Shown here: one piece after another, positions 1 through 8,877 of the stretch | Layout of the letters: every line of letters starts with the position of its first letter | How positions within the stretch are numbered: position 1 is the first letter of the stretch | Assembly (NCBI RefSeq): GCF_011305535.1 | Contig: NZ_CP049905.1 | Span: 3,842,001-3,906,000, forward strand | Source: Diaphorobacter sp. HDW4B | GTDB taxonomy: Bacteria; Pseudomonadota; Gammaproteobacteria; Burkholderiales; Burkholderiaceae_C | Length of the DNA stretch: 64,000 nucleotides | Direction of reading: 5' to 3' | Made by a program: the position numbers and the translations under genes | The notes under the pieces: model-generated | Told to the model about the DNA's origin: nothing | The model's input: the letters and a program-made list of their open reading frames with translations, nothing else | Database searches by the model: none

Positions 1-411
1 GACCACGCATTCGAGGCCGTAGCGCGCGCAGATCGTCGCCGTGGCAACGCCGTGCTGACCTGCGCCGGTTTCGGCGATGATGCGCGGTTTGCCCATGCGC
101 TTGGCGAGCATGGCCTGGCCGATCACGTTGTTGATCTTGTGCGCGCCCGTGTGGTTCAGGTCTTCGCGCTTCAGATAGATCTGCGCGCCGCCCATTTCCT
201 CGCTGGTGCGGGCAGCGTGGTAGACGGGTGAGGGACGGCCCACGAAGTGCGCCAGTTCGTAGCGGAATTCACGCAGGAACTCCGGGTCGTTCTGGTACTT
301 GGCATAGGCCTTACGCAGTTCGTTGATCGCGTGGGTCAGCGTTTCGCTGGCGAAGGTGCCGCCATAGGGCCCGAAGTGGCCCAGGGCATCTGGGTAGTTG
401 TATGGGGTCAT
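1..411 (-). CDS. trpB: Tryptophan synthase beta subunit, N-terminal part (runs off the window)
   Basis: TrpB condenses indole with serine to make tryptophan, using pyridoxal phosphate. Only the first 137 codons are present; the rest lies left of base 1. The protein starts [18 protein letters not shown] and carries the HKINN motif whose lysine binds PLP, followed by an ETGAGQHG segment, both diagnostic of TrpB. The ATG at 411 lies 19 bases below the trpF stop, so the genes are probably co-transcribed (trpF then trpB). The Shine-Dalgarno sequence is weak. Identity is secure; full length cannot be judged. Confidence 0.96.
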   Translation of the reverse strand, partial: MTPYNYPDALGHFGPYGGTFASETLTHAINELRKAYAKYQNDPEFLREFRYELAHFVGRPSPVYHAARTSEEMGGAQIYLKREDLNHTGAHKINNVIGQAMLAKRMGKPRIIAETGAGQHGVATATICARYGLECVV

Positions 412-430
412 GGTCTAAAGAATTCTTCAA

Positions 431-1156
431 TCAAGCGGTTGCTGCATCGGCGGCGCGAACGGCGGCGATGAAGCGATGGATTTTGTCGGCGTCCTTGATG
501 CCCTTGAGCGTTCCGCCCCCGGGTGCATCGGCTTCGACGCCGGAGCTCACATCAACGGCCAGCGTCAGGCAACGCGGCTTCACCTGCAAAATGCCATCGG
601 TCACGTTTGCAGGCGTGAGTCCACCAGACAAAACGAGATGAGAGGCTACGCTTGGTGGAAGGAGTGACCAATTGAATGTTTTGCCGCCGCCACCGAATCC
701 GTCGACATGAGCGTCAAGGAGGATGGCCCGGGCTTGAGAGTGATCTTCCGCGTATTTTACGAGGTTGAAGGAAGCCGCACCATCACCCAATGGAATTCTG
801 GCTGCGCGCAGGTAGGGGCGATGGCCCTGGCCGCTCGCCAGCCAGCAGGCTTCGGGCGTTTCATCGCCGTGAAATTGCAGCATGGAGCCGGGAATCCGGT
901 CGCTGGCGGCAATGACTTCTTCAGCCGGAGCATTCACGAACAGCAACACGGGCGTGACGAAAGGCGGCAGGCGGCGTGCCAGCTCGGCCGCTCGTTCGAC
1001 CGAAACGGCACGCGGGCTCTTGGCGTAGAGCACAAAACCGATAGCGTCAGCGCCAGCGAAGACGGCGGCATCAACGTCCTGCTCGCGCGTGAGTCCGCAG
1101 ATCTTGATGCGGGTGCGGGCGGCAACGTTGGTGGAAACGGAGGAATTCGAACTCAT
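431..1156 (-). CDS. trpF: Phosphoribosylanthranilate isomerase
   Basis: This is the third step after chorismate in tryptophan synthesis, an Amadori rearrangement of N-(5-phosphoribosyl)anthranilate. The 241-residue barrel has the KICGLT motif with Cys20 (general base), the LLDAHVDGFGG segment with the catalytic Asp, and a C-terminal VDVSSGVE phosphate-binding loop. I place the start at the ATG at 1156 because its ATGA overlaps the truA stop, indicating translational coupling. A TTG at 1165 would add three residues and is less likely. It sits between truA and trpB in the same direction. Confidence 0.95.
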   Translation of the reverse strand: MSSNSSVSTNVAARTRIKICGLTREQDVDAAVFAGADAIGFVLYAKSPRAVSVERAAELARRLPPFVTPVLLFVNAPAEEVIAASDRIPGSMLQFHGDETPEACWLASGQGHRPYLRAARIPLGDGAASFNLVKYAEDHSQARAILLDAHVDGFGGGGKTFNWSLLPPSVASHLVLSGGLTPANVTDGILQVKPRCLTLAVDVSSGVEADAPGGGTLKGIKDADKIHRFIAAVRAADAATA

Positions 1157-1989
1157 GGGAGCCAATCATACGCAGCCGTGCGGGTGGGAAGTCCCCATTT
1201 CTCGTCATAGACCGGGCCCAAAAAGTAAAGACCTGCCGGAGAAAAAGTGGGGGCTGCCGCATCACGCGACCGGGCGGCCAGCACGTCCAGCATCCATTCC
1301 GGCTCTTGATTTCCTTGGCCGACCGCGATCAGGCAGCCCATGATGTTGCGGATCATGTGATGCAAAAACGCATTGGCTTCGAACTCGAAGCGCCAGTAGC
1401 AGGGCGTGAAATGGTGCAGGTCGCTGCGTTCGTCTTCATGCAATGGCGCGGCTGGGCCACGGCGCGTGATGGCGATGCGCTGCATGGTTTTGATCGGTGA
1501 TTTGGCCTGACAGGCCGAGGCGCGAAACGAGGTGAAGTCGTGTTCACCCAGAAGGTAAGAGGCGGCGCGCTCCATTGCTCCGCCATTCATGGGGTAGAAC
1601 ACCCAGCCCACGCGGCCTGCATCCACGCTGGGGCGCACAGGGGACTGCAGCAGCACATAGGCGTAGCGGCGTGCCGTGGCGCTGAAGCGTGAGTGAAATT
1701 CCTCGGGCACGGGCTGCGCCCATTGCACGGCAATGTCGGGTGGCAAAAATGCGTTGGTACCACGCACCCATGAAGAGGGTGTGCGCTGCAGTTCGGTGTC
1801 GAAGTGCACCACTTGCATGAGTCCGTGCACGCCAGCATCGGTGCGGCCTGCACAGGTCGTTGCTACCTTATGAGTAGCAAAGCGGCCCAGGGCCGCTTCG
1901 AGATGATCCTGTACGGTGTTGCCGGACAACTGGCTTTGCCAGCCGCTGTAGGCCTGACCGTTGTAACTTACGCCCAATGCGATCCGCAT
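1153..1989 (-). CDS. truA: tRNA pseudouridine(38-40) synthase
   Basis: TruA converts uridines 38-40 of the tRNA anticodon arm to pseudouridine. The 278-residue protein starts MRIALGVSYNG and contains the catalytic AGRTDAGVH motif with Asp51, plus the later FRAS and FLHHMIRN family segments. A clear AAGGAG ribosome binding site lies just before the ATG at 1989. It follows fimV by 64 bases and its stop overlaps the trpF start (ATGA), so fimV-truA-trpF-trpB may be one transcript. Length is normal for the family. Confidence 0.96.
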   Translation of the reverse strand: MRIALGVSYNGQAYSGWQSQLSGNTVQDHLEAALGRFATHKVATTCAGRTDAGVHGLMQVVHFDTELQRTPSSWVRGTNAFLPPDIAVQWAQPVPEEFHSRFSATARRYAYVLLQSPVRPSVDAGRVGWVFYPMNGGAMERAASYLLGEHDFTSFRASACQAKSPIKTMQRIAITRRGPAAPLHEDERSDLHHFTPCYWRFEFEANAFLHHMIRNIMGCLIAVGQGNQEPEWMLDVLAARSRDAAAPTFSPAGLYFLGPVYDEKWGLPTRTAAYDWLP

Positions 1990-2053
1990 CGAAATCTCCT
2001 TGTGAGGAGCGATTGGATCACATCGGGCCCACTCGCCGGAGCAGGGTTCAAAA

Positions 2054-4804
2054 TCAACCCAGCTTGGTGAGCAGTTGCTGAGCGCGCAGCTTCAGGTCGC
2101 CAGAGGCTTCGGCGATGACTTCTTCGACGAGGGTGCGGGCACCTTCGCTGTCGCCGATGGCGTTGAATTCCTCGGCCAGCGCCAGCTTGGTGCTCAGCGG
2201 GTCTTCAGGAATCGGAGCGCCGCTGGCCATGCCCATGGGGGCTGGCGCCGTGGTTTCCGTCAGGCTGCCGGCACGCGTTGGCGTGTGCAGGTCAAGCGAC
2301 AGCGCATTCAGATCGAATTCCAGCGGCTGGCGAGCCGTGGTTTCCACGTAAGGCGATGGAGACTCGGCTTCGGCTGCAGGCGCTGCTGCTGGCTTGGTGA
2401 ACGACAGGTCATCCAGCTGGAAGTCCAGACCGTTCGACGCTGCTGCTGGCGCAGGTGCGGTTGGCGGTGTGAACGGAGCAGGTGCCGTAGGCGTATCCAG
2501 AGACAGCGATGGCAGCTCGAAATCGGGCAGCTTGGCAACGGGCTCAGGCGCTGTTGCCGAAGGAGCGATGGGCGGTGTCCACTGATGGTTCTGCGGTGCA
2601 GGCTCGGGGGCCAACGAGCCGCCGAGATTCAGATCCAAGTCCAGATCATCCAGCGCCGCTGCGGGAGCAGGCGTTGGAGCGGGAGAGTGGAACTGCACGG
2701 GCAGGGTGCTTGGAGCATCCAGATCCAGATGTTCGGATCGCGAGACCACAGCTGCTGCAGCGACACCTGCGGCAGCCACACCGGCAGCGCCAGCGGCACG
2801 CGCCGCGGACTGCTGGTAGAACGGATTCTCTGGATCGTTGACGCGGCCGAGATCGGCCACGCGGGCCCAGTCGGCGCCTTGGCCTTGTGTCAGCGTGAAC
2901 AGCTCGCGCGCTTGCGCTTCCAGCGCCTTGCGATCCTGGCGCTTGGCGTAGATTTCGGCCAGCTTCACGTGGATGGAGCCACGCTCTGGATTGACGCGGA
3001 CGGCTTCGCGCAGAATTTCTTCGGCCTGCAGATCGCGGCCGTAGGCGAGGTACACGTCGGCCTCGGCCACCGGATCGACTTCACCGGCATCGAGCTGGCT
3101 TGGCGAATAGGCGAGCGAGGAAGAGCCGGTGGACAGGCCGCTGTTGGCGGTGTCCACACGCTGACCACCGCTCGCGCCGAAGAACGAATCGGGGGCCAGG
3201 CTGCTGTCCATGATCGAGCTGTCGGATGGAGCCAGTGCGGCGGCCTTGCGGCGCTGTGCGAGCTTGTAGCCGCCCAGACCCAGCAGGGCCAGCAGCACGG
3301 CACCAATGCCGCCGAGCACCATCGGGTCTTCGGTGAGCGACTCGAAGAAGGTGGGCTCTGGTGGCGGTGGTGGAGGCGCGACAACGCGCTTCTTCTTGGT
3401 CGGAGCGGAGGCGGCATCCGAAGCCGCAACAGCGGCGGCGCTGGCGGCATCCACAGCCGAGCTGGCTGCCGTCACCGCAGCAGAGGCTGCATCGGCAGCG
3501 GCAGATGCGGCAGCCGTGGTTGCGGCCGCGGCTGGAGCTTCACTGGATGCAGCAGGTGCTGGAACTGGCGCGGTTGGTGCCGGCGCTGGCGACGTGCCAG
3601 GTACGGTTGCGGGCACGGTGGCAACCGCTGGAACGTCGGCAGGCTTGCTTGCACCGCCAGCGGCTGCAGGCGTGCCTGCGGCAGCGCCGACCTTGTTCAG
3701 TTCCGAGATGTTCTTGGACAGCTCGGCCATGCGCTCGGCGTTCTGGTTGGACTGGCGGTCCTGCGCGAGCTTTTCGTCCTTCTTGGCCGCCTGAACACCA
3801 CCCTTGGACAGCGTGAGCTTGTCGGAGGAGGCGGTGGCGGGCTTCTGGTCATCCACCTGGGATTGCACGGAACCCTTGGCCGCGCGTTGTGGCGTTGCCA
3901 CTTCGACGGATGGCGCGTTGGTGGCCAGGCGGCGACGGAATTCGTTGAAATCGCGGCTTTGGGCGTTGATGATTTTCTTGGCTTCGCCTGCGGTCACCGC
4001 CTGGGCCTGTGCCTCGGTTGGCATCTGCAGCACGGTGCCAGCGCGCAGACGGTTCACGTTGCCATTGATGAAGGCATCCGGATTGGCGCGCATCATGGCG
4101 ACCAGCATCTGGTCGAGCGACACGCCAGCAGGGCGATGTGCACCTGCGATGCGGCCAGCGGTTTCACCCGTGCGCACGCGCACTTCGTCGCCACCACCTG
4201 CGGATTCGGCAACAGGCGCTGGTGCGACGCGCTGAGTTGGAGCGGGTGTACGACGTTCCTGCGCTTGCGGCAGGTTGCGTGGTGCGGGCGCAGGTGCTGG
4301 AGCGATGGCCGAAGGAGCCTGCTCCGAACGCTCCGCAAAGCGGTTGTCCTGCGATGTGATCTGAGGTGCCGTGGTCTGAGGCGCGGCCGGGCGGCGCATC
4401 TCTGGTGGATCCAGCAGCATGGTGTAGCTGCGCACGATGTGACCCGAGGCCCATGTGGCGTCGATCACCAGATCGATGAACGGATCGTTGATCGCCTTGG
4501 AGCTGCTCAGGCGCAGAACGCCTGTGCCGTCAGGACGACGTTGAAACTGTACGCGGATGTCGTTGACTGACGGCGTGTATTCGAGTCCCTGAGCTCGGTA
4601 CACGTCGGGCGCGGCCGTGGAGGCCTTCAACGACTCGGCTTCTGCCGCAGAGACCTGTGGCAGGTCGATATCCGCTCGCAATGGCTCCCCCAGAGCGGAT
4701 CGCACATGGATCTGGCCCAGCGCCAAAGCGTGAACATCGGCCGTGAACAAGCCGGTGGATACGATGGCAGCAGCCGCCAAAACAGAAAATTTCCAGCGAT
4801 GCAT
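2054..4804 (-). CDS. fimV: FimV/HubP-like peptidoglycan-binding polar hub protein
   Basis: FimV family proteins organise the cell pole and promote type IV pilus assembly and twitching. This one has 916 residues. A signal peptide ends near residue 26, the conserved N-terminal FimV domain spans about 27-135, and a LysM-type peptidoglycan-binding segment about 205-265. A long Ala/Pro/Ser-rich spacer (about 380-470) precedes a single membrane helix at about 495-514. The acidic cytoplasmic part contains a TPR-like stretch and ends in the roughly 50-residue FimV C-terminal motif (ALAEEFNAIGDSEGA). The ATG at 4804 has no strong ribosome binding site. Its low-complexity, GC-rich coding creates long meaningless frames on the other strand. 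The minor pilin cluster at 50.6-59 kb is its likely functional partner. Confidence 0.93.
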   Translation of the reverse strand: MHRWKFSVLAAAAIVSTGLFTADVHALALGQIHVRSALGEPLRADIDLPQVSAAEAESLKASTAAPDVYRAQGLEYTPSVNDIRVQFQRRPDGTGVLRLSSSKAINDPFIDLVIDATWASGHIVRSYTMLLDPPEMRRPAAPQTTAPQITSQDNRFAERSEQAPSAIAPAPAPAPRNLPQAQERRTPAPTQRVAPAPVAESAGGGDEVRVRTGETAGRIAGAHRPAGVSLDQMLVAMMRANPDAFINGNVNRLRAGTVLQMPTEAQAQAVTAGEAKKIINAQSRDFNEFRRRLATNAPSVEVATPQRAAKGSVQSQVDDQKPATASSDKLTLSKGGVQAAKKDEKLAQDRQSNQNAERMAELSKNISELNKVGAAAGTPAAAGGASKPADVPAVATVPATVPGTSPAPAPTAPVPAPAASSEAPAAAATTAAASAAADAASAAVTAASSAVDAASAAAVAASDAASAPTKKKRVVAPPPPPPEPTFFESLTEDPMVLGGIGAVLLALLGLGGYKLAQRRKAAALAPSDSSIMDSSLAPDSFFGASGGQRVDTANSGLSTGSSSLAYSPSQLDAGEVDPVAEADVYLAYGRDLQAEEILREAVRVNPERGSIHVKLAEIYAKRQDRKALEAQARELFTLTQGQGADWARVADLGRVNDPENPFYQQSAARAAGAAGVAAAGVAAAAVVSRSEHLDLDAPSTLPVQFHSPAPTPAPAAALDDLDLDLNLGGSLAPEPAPQNHQWTPPIAPSATAPEPVAKLPDFELPSLSLDTPTAPAPFTPPTAPAPAAASNGLDFQLDDLSFTKPAAAPAAEAESPSPYVETTARQPLEFDLNALSLDLHTPTRAGSLTETTAPAPMGMASGAPIPEDPLSTKLALAEEFNAIGDSEGARTLVEEVIAEASGDLKLRAQQLLTKLG

Positions 4805-4899
4805 GTGTGCAACTTATTGATGATTGTTCGGGCTTTGAGATGACGCAATAGGTTTTCTTTTGGCGTCATCCACTACGGGTCGTGAAAATATGTAAAAGC

Positions 4900-4928
4900 A
4901 CCATAGCATCAATGTTTTGCACTGACAA
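4900..4928 (-). promoter_or_regulatory. Predicted sigma-70 promoter of fimV
   Basis: Read on the minus strand there is TTGTCA, a 17-base spacer and TATGGT, with TGC directly before the -10 hexamer (extended -10 type). It lies about 95 bases above the fimV ATG, in the 286-base asd-fimV gap. Match quality is good but untested. Confidence 0.5.
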
Positions 4929-5026
4929 GCTGATGCGACACTCCAACTTCACTCTCCCAGCGTTTGGTAGGAAAGCGCTATTTCATATGTTGGTATTGGA
5001 CAACGGCCTGTCGCAAATTGTATCTG

Positions 5027-5066
5027 CACCTCCCTCAGATCAACAATTCTTGACCGTTGGGAGGTG
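5027..5066. other. Inverted repeat (hairpin) in the asd-fimV gap
   Basis: CACCTCCC at 5027-5034 and GGGAGGTG at 5059-5066 form a perfect 8-bp stem with a 24-base loop, 25 bases past the asd stop. There is no clear T-tract on the asd side, so it is not a textbook terminator. One arm resembles the 16S rRNA anti-Shine-Dalgarno core and the other a Shine-Dalgarno sequence. It could be an mRNA 3' stem for asd. Confidence 0.45.
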
Positions 5067-5090
5067 ATTGCCGTCAGTTTTTAGCAGCGT

Positions 5091-6221
5091 TTATGCGTCA
5101 AGCAGAATGCGCAGCATGCGGCGCAGCGGCTCGGCAGCGCCCCACAGCAGTTGGTCGCCGATGGTGAATGCGCCCACGTATTCCGGGCCCATGGCCAGCT
5201 TGCGGACGCGGCCCACAGGAATGGTCATGGTGCCGGTCACGGCCACGGGAGTCAGATCCTTGATCGTGGCTTCCTTGTTGTTCGGAACGACCTTCACCCA
5301 CTCGTTGTCGGCAGCGATCATGGCTTCGATGTCGGCCACGGGCACATCCTTCTTGAGCTTGAAGGTCAGAGCCTGGCTGTGGCAGCGCATCGCGCCCACG
5401 CGCACGCAGAAACCATCGACGGGAATGGCAGCAGTGCCGAAGCCTTCGCCCAGACCCATGATCTTGTTGGTTTCGGCCATGCCCTTCCACTCTTCCTTGG
5501 ACATGCCGTTGCCCAGATCCTTGTCGATCCAGGGAATCAGGCTGCCGCCCAGCGGAACCAGGAAGTTGGCGGTTTCTTCGGTCGACAGATTGCGTTGCTT
5601 TGCCACCACCATGCGATCGATTTCGAGGATCGCACTCTTGGGGTCGTCCAGCAGGGCCTTCACTTCGGCGTTCAGCGTGCCGTACTGGGTCAGCAATTCG
5701 CGCATGTGCTGTGCGCCGCCGCCGGAAGCGGCCTGATAGGTCTGGGTGCTCATCCACTCGACCAGACCGGCCTTGTACAGCGCGCCCACGCCCATCAGCA
5801 TGCAGGAGACGGTGCAGTTGCCGCCCACCCAGTTGTTGCCGCCCTTGGCCAGTGCGTTCTTGATCACGGGCATGTTGACCGGATCCAGAATGATGACCGC
5901 GTCATCCTTCATGCGCAGCGTGGAGGCCGCGTCGATCCAGTGGCCGTTCCAGCCAGCAGCGCGCAGCTTGGGGAACACTTCGGTGGTGTAGTCGCCGCCT
6001 TGGGCCGTGATGATGATGTCGCAGCGCTTGAGGGCGTCGATGTTGAACGCATCCTGCAGCGTGGTCTCGTTCTTGGCCATCGCCGGGGCCTTGCCGCCCG
6101 CATTGGATGTGGAGAAGAACAGGGGCTCGATCAGATCGAAGTCCCGTTCCTGTTGCATGCGGTCCATGAGAACCGAGCCGACCATGCCGCGCCAGCCGAC
6201 CAAACCTACCAACTTGCTCAT
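5091..6221 (-). CDS. asd: Aspartate-semialdehyde dehydrogenase
   Basis: Asd reduces aspartyl-4-phosphate to aspartate semialdehyde, the branch point to lysine/diaminopimelate, threonine, isoleucine and methionine. The 376-residue protein starts [15 protein letters not shown], an NADP-binding loop, and has the [10 protein letters not shown] motif with the catalytic Cys, the [11 protein letters not shown] segment and an RCHSQA motif with the catalytic His. I start it at the ATG at 6221 because the ribosome binding site AAGGGCG sits six bases upstream. A longer reading from 6257 would bury that site. It is monocistronic or leads into fimV. The upstream leader (entries at 6315-6434) suggests attenuation control. 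Confidence 0.97.
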   Translation of the reverse strand: MSKLVGLVGWRGMVGSVLMDRMQQERDFDLIEPLFFSTSNAGGKAPAMAKNETTLQDAFNIDALKRCDIIITAQGGDYTTEVFPKLRAAGWNGHWIDAASTLRMKDDAVIILDPVNMPVIKNALAKGGNNWVGGNCTVSCMLMGVGALYKAGLVEWMSTQTYQAASGGGAQHMRELLTQYGTLNAEVKALLDDPKSAILEIDRMVVAKQRNLSTEETANFLVPLGGSLIPWIDKDLGNGMSKEEWKGMAETNKIMGLGEGFGTAAIPVDGFCVRVGAMRCHSQALTFKLKKDVPVADIEAMIAADNEWVKVVPNNKEATIKDLTPVAVTGTMTIPVGRVRKLAMGPEYVGAFTIGDQLLWGAAEPLRRMLRILLDA

Positions 6222-6227
6222 TTTCAA

Positions 6228-6320
6228 CGCCCTTTCAAGATAAGAAACAGTACCCACCGGGACTGCTCGCCTGGCTCGTCAGGCCAGGAAGGGCGCACGA
6301 CGAACCAGGCTGGATCAGCC
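6228..6320 (-). promoter_or_regulatory. Candidate attenuator/ribosome-binding-site sequestering leader of asd
   Basis: Read on the minus strand after the leader ORF, several competing stems are possible. GGCTG/CAGCC (6320-6316 with 6312-6308) spans the leader stop codon. CCTGGTTCG (6309-6301) pairs with CGAGCCAGG (6278-6270). CCTGGC (6288-6283) competes for the same GCCAGG. CAGTCCC-GGT-GGG(T)ACTG (6265-6248) is followed by TTTCTTATCTT and resembles a terminator. CGCCCTT (6295-6289) is fully complementary to AAGGGCG (6234-6228), the asd ribosome binding site. This arrangement fits leader-peptide control, but it was read by eye and not folded. Confidence 0.5.
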
Positions 6321-6419
6321 CTTAATAATCGTCGTGGTTTTGGAGATGGTTGCGCACGCAGCCGAGCCAGCCATGGTGGCGGGGGCAATGTTCAGGTCGA
6401 ACGGGCGAGCGGCAAACAT
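6315..6419 (-). CDS. Candidate Thr/Ile/Lys-rich leader peptide of asd
   Basis: A 34-codon ORF starts at the ATG at 6419 (an internal ATG at 6374 would give 19 residues) and ends 93 bases before the asd start. Its last eleven residues read T-I-S-K-T-T-T-I-I-K-G: four Thr, three Ile and two Lys, all end products of the pathway Asd feeds. Clusters of such codons just before the stop are the hallmark of attenuation leaders such as E. coli thrL. There is no obvious Shine-Dalgarno sequence. If the TACAAT box at 6434-6429 is the -10, the transcript would start close to the first ATG (near-leaderless). I know of no described asd leader of this kind in this family. The function is inferred. Confidence 0.55.
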   Translation of the reverse strand: MFAARPFDLNIAPATMAGSAACATISKTTTIIKG

Positions 6420-6428
6420 AATTCGGCG

Positions 6429-6434
6429 ATTGTA
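6429..6434 (-). promoter_or_regulatory. Possible -10 box for the asd leader transcript
   Basis: TACAAT on the minus strand (5 of 6 to consensus) lies ten bases above the leader-peptide ATG. An A-tract sits further upstream (around 6455-6465), but no good -35 hexamer is visible. The rest of the 6258-6648 gap holds this leader and the yegP upstream region; no other gene is seen there. Confidence 0.35.
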
Positions 6435-6523
6435 GCGGAGCTGCCTTGTTCATGCAGTTTTTTTCGCGCTTTTCAGGCCATTCCAGCGCATTTCATCGCA
6501 TTTCGATTGGCGTTTTTACGGCT

Positions 6524-6553
6524 TTGCAACATTCCATGCTTCGCCGATAGTCT
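6524..6553 (+). promoter_or_regulatory. Possible yegP promoter
   Basis: TTGCAA, an 18-base spacer and TAGTCT lie about 95 bases above the yegP start. The match is moderate and is offered only as the best candidate in the gap. Confidence 0.3.
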
Positions 6554-6648
6554 CGCTGGGCGATCAGACTGGGCGTCTCGATGGTGCCGGGCTTCCCGCT
6601 TTGAACTTTCCCTTCATCCGTTCACTTCACTTCTCAAGGAGATTTCTC

Positions 6649-6981
6649 ATGGCAGGTTGGTATGAACTCAGCAAGGCCAGCAACGGGCAATATCGCTTCG
6701 TGCTGAAGGCGGGCAACTCGGAGACCATTCTTTCGAGCGAGATGTACACCACCAAGGCATCCGCCGAGGGCGGCATTGCGTCCGTGCAGACCAACTCGCC
6801 GCTCGACGAGCGCTACGAGCGCAAGACCTCCGCGAGCGGCAAGCCCATGTTCAACCTCAAGGCGGGCAACCATCAGGTGATCGGCACCAGCCAGATGTAC
6901 TCGTCCGAGAAGGCGCGCGATGATGGCATCGAGTCCGTCAAGACCAACGGGCCGAGCAAGACGGTCAAGGACCTGAGCTGA
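6649..6981 (+). CDS. yegP: YegP-like DUF1508 protein
   Basis: A 110-residue protein made of two tandem DUF1508 repeats (about residues 10-55 and 60-105). Each has the pattern FxLKAGN...I..S.mY..K..A..GI.SV, the same length and layout as E. coli YegP. The molecular role of the family is not established. The ATG at 6649 has a strong AAGGAG site seven bases upstream, which decides the start. It is the only plus-strand gene in the leu-asd stretch and converges on leuB. Confidence 0.9.
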   Translation: MAGWYELSKASNGQYRFVLKAGNSETILSSEMYTTKASAEGGIASVQTNSPLDERYERKTSASGKPMFNLKAGNHQVIGTSQMYSSEKARDDGIESVKTNGPSKTVKDLS

Positions 6982-7018
6982 TTTCAATCTGCAGGAAATC
7001 GACCGGCAGGAAATGATG

Positions 7019-7052
7019 AAGGGCCGCATGGTTGCCAATGCGGCCCTTGTTC
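7019..7052. terminator. Stem-loop between convergent yegP and leuB
   Basis: AAGGGCCGCAT (7019-7029) and ATGCGGCCCTT (7038-7048) form a perfect 11-bp stem with an 8-base loop, between the yegP stop and the leuB stop. The T-tract is poor on both strands, so termination may be weak or Rho-assisted. Confidence 0.6.
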
Positions 7053-7074
7053 TTGCTGCGGACGATTCAGCGAA

Positions 7075-8145
7075 TCAACCGAGCGCGTTCACCACGGCGT
7101 CACCCATTTCGCGGGTGCTGACCTTGGTTGTGCCTTCGCTGTAGATGTCCGGTGTGCGCAGGCCTTGGGCCAGCACCTTCTTGACGGCTTCTTCGATGCG
7201 ATTGGCGGCGGCTTCCTGGTTCAGCGAGAAGCGCAGCATCATCGCGGCCGACAGAATGGTCGCCAGAGGATTGGCGATGCCCTTGCCGGCGATGTCCGGT
7301 GCGCTGCCGTGGCTGGGTTCGTACAGGCCTTGCTTCTTGTCGTTCAGGCTGGCCGATGGCAGCATGCCAATGGAGCCGGTCAGCATCGAGGCTTCGTCGG
7401 ACAGGATGTCGCCGAACATGTTGCCGGTGACGATCACGTCGAAAGCCTTTGGAGCCTTCACCAGTTGCATGGCGGCGTTGTCGACGTACATGTGCTGCAG
7501 TTCGACGTCCGGATAGTCCTTGTGCACTTCGGTGACGATGTCCTTCCAGAACTGGAAGGTTTCGAGCACGTTGGCCTTGTCGACGCTGGTGACCTTCTTG
7601 TTGCGCTTGCGGGCGGCTTCAAAGGCCACGCGGGCGATGCGTTCGACTTCGGGCTTGGAGTAGCGCATGGTGTCGAAGGCTTCTTCGGCACCGGGGAAGT
7701 GGCCGTCCACGGCCGTGCGCTTGCCGCGCGGTTGGCCGAAGTAGATGTCGCCGGTCAGCTCGCGGATGATCAGGATGTCCAGACCCGCGATCAGCTCGGG
7801 CTTGAGGCTCGAAGCGCCCACCAGTTGTTCGTAGCAGATGGCGGGTCGGAAATTGGCGAACAGGCCAAGCGCCTTGCGCAGGCCGAGAATCGCTTGCTCG
7901 GGGCGCAGCGGACGGTCGAGCTTGTCGTACTTCCAGTCGCCCACAGCGCCGAACAGAATCGCATCGGATTCCTTGGCGAGCTTGAGCGTGGATTCGGGCA
8001 GTGGATGGCCGTGCGCGTCGTAGGCGGCACCACCGACCAGAGCCGATTCCATTTCCAGATTCAGGTCGAGCGCGTCGAGCACCTTGACGGCTTCTGCGAC
8101 GATTTCAGTGCCGATGCCGTCACCCGGCAGAACTGCGATTTTCAT
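7075..8145 (-). CDS. leuB: 3-Isopropylmalate dehydrogenase
   Basis: LeuB oxidatively decarboxylates 3-isopropylmalate to 2-ketoisocaproate precursor in leucine synthesis. The 356-residue protein has the N-terminal [15 protein letters not shown] motif, the [10 protein letters not shown] substrate loop, the VDKANVL segment, and the [12 protein letters not shown] metal-binding aspartates followed by an [18 protein letters not shown] nucleotide loop. Length is normal. It follows leuD by 45 bases in the leuC-leuD-leuB unit. Confidence 0.97.
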   Translation of the reverse strand: MKIAVLPGDGIGTEIVAEAVKVLDALDLNLEMESALVGGAAYDAHGHPLPESTLKLAKESDAILFGAVGDWKYDKLDRPLRPEQAILGLRKALGLFANFRPAICYEQLVGASSLKPELIAGLDILIIRELTGDIYFGQPRGKRTAVDGHFPGAEEAFDTMRYSKPEVERIARVAFEAARKRNKKVTSVDKANVLETFQFWKDIVTEVHKDYPDVELQHMYVDNAAMQLVKAPKAFDVIVTGNMFGDILSDEASMLTGSIGMLPSASLNDKKQGLYEPSHGSAPDIAGKGIANPLATILSAAMMLRFSLNQEAAANRIEEAVKKVLAQGLRTPDIYSEGTTKVSTREMGDAVVNALG

Positions 8146-8190
8146 GTCTTTTGGTTTCTTGATGAATTTGAAATGGGTGCCGATGCGTGC

Positions 8191-8847
8191 TCAGGCCGAG
8201 GCGGGCATCGTGTGCGCGAGCCATGGCTTGGTGGCCAGACGTGCGGCTTCGTAGGTCTTGATCTTGTCGGCGTGGCGCAGGGTCAGGCCGATGTCGTCGA
8301 AGCCGTTGAGCAGGCAGTATTTGCGGAACGGAATCACGTCGAACGGGATTTCTTCGCCCTGCGGACGCACGACGACCTGACGCTCCAGATCGACGGTGAG
8401 TTCATAGCCGGGGAAGGCCTGCACGTCGTTGAACAGTTGGTCGATCACGGACTCCGGCAGCACGATGGGCAGCAGGCCGTTCTTGAAGCTGTTGTTGAAG
8501 AAGATGTCGGCAAAGCTTGGCGCGAGGATGGCGCGGAAACCGTATTGGTCGAGCGCCCAAGGTGCGTGTTCGCGGCTCGAACCGCAGCCGAAATTCTTGC
8601 GGGCGATGAGGATCGATGCACCCTGGTAACGCGGTTTGTTCAGCACGAAATCGGGATTCGGCTTGCGGCTGGCCGGGTCTTGGCCGGGCTCGCCGTGGTC
8701 GAGGTAACGCCACTCGTCAAACAGGTTCACGCCGAAGCCGGTCTTCTTGATCGACTTGAGAAACTGCTTGGGGATGATGGCGTCGGTGTCCACGTTTTCG
8801 CGGTCCATGGGCGCGACAAGGCCCTTGTGAACGGTGAATTTTTGCAT
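8191..8847 (-). CDS. leuD: 3-Isopropylmalate dehydratase small subunit
   Basis: LeuD pairs with LeuC to isomerise 2-isopropylmalate to 3-isopropylmalate. The 218-residue swivelling-domain protein starts [28 protein letters not shown] and has the [13 protein letters not shown] substrate-recognition motif typical of LeuD. It lies downstream of leuC, separated from it by the small lipoprotein gene at 8878-9006. The start at 8847 is the only ATG giving the normal family N-terminus. Confidence 0.97.
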   Translation of the reverse strand: MQKFTVHKGLVAPMDRENVDTDAIIPKQFLKSIKKTGFGVNLFDEWRYLDHGEPGQDPASRKPNPDFVLNKPRYQGASILIARKNFGCGSSREHAPWALDQYGFRAILAPSFADIFFNNSFKNGLLPIVLPESVIDQLFNDVQAFPGYELTVDLERQVVVRPQGEEIPFDVIPFRKYCLLNGFDDIGLTLRHADKIKTYEAARLATKPWLAHTMPASA

Positions 8848-8877
8848 TTGAGTGATCGATCCTGCGAATTGGAAAAC

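Noticed and set aside
2075-4570. 831-codon open frame opposite fimV
   Set aside because: It is antisense to a complete fimV with signal peptide, LysM and C-terminal domain. Its translation is Arg/Trp/Cys-rich with no family resemblance. Such frames arise from GC-rich third positions.
6228-6434. Lysine riboswitch upstream of asd
   Set aside because: The region is too short and lacks the conserved junction motifs of the L-box; a leader peptide with alternative hairpins explains it better.
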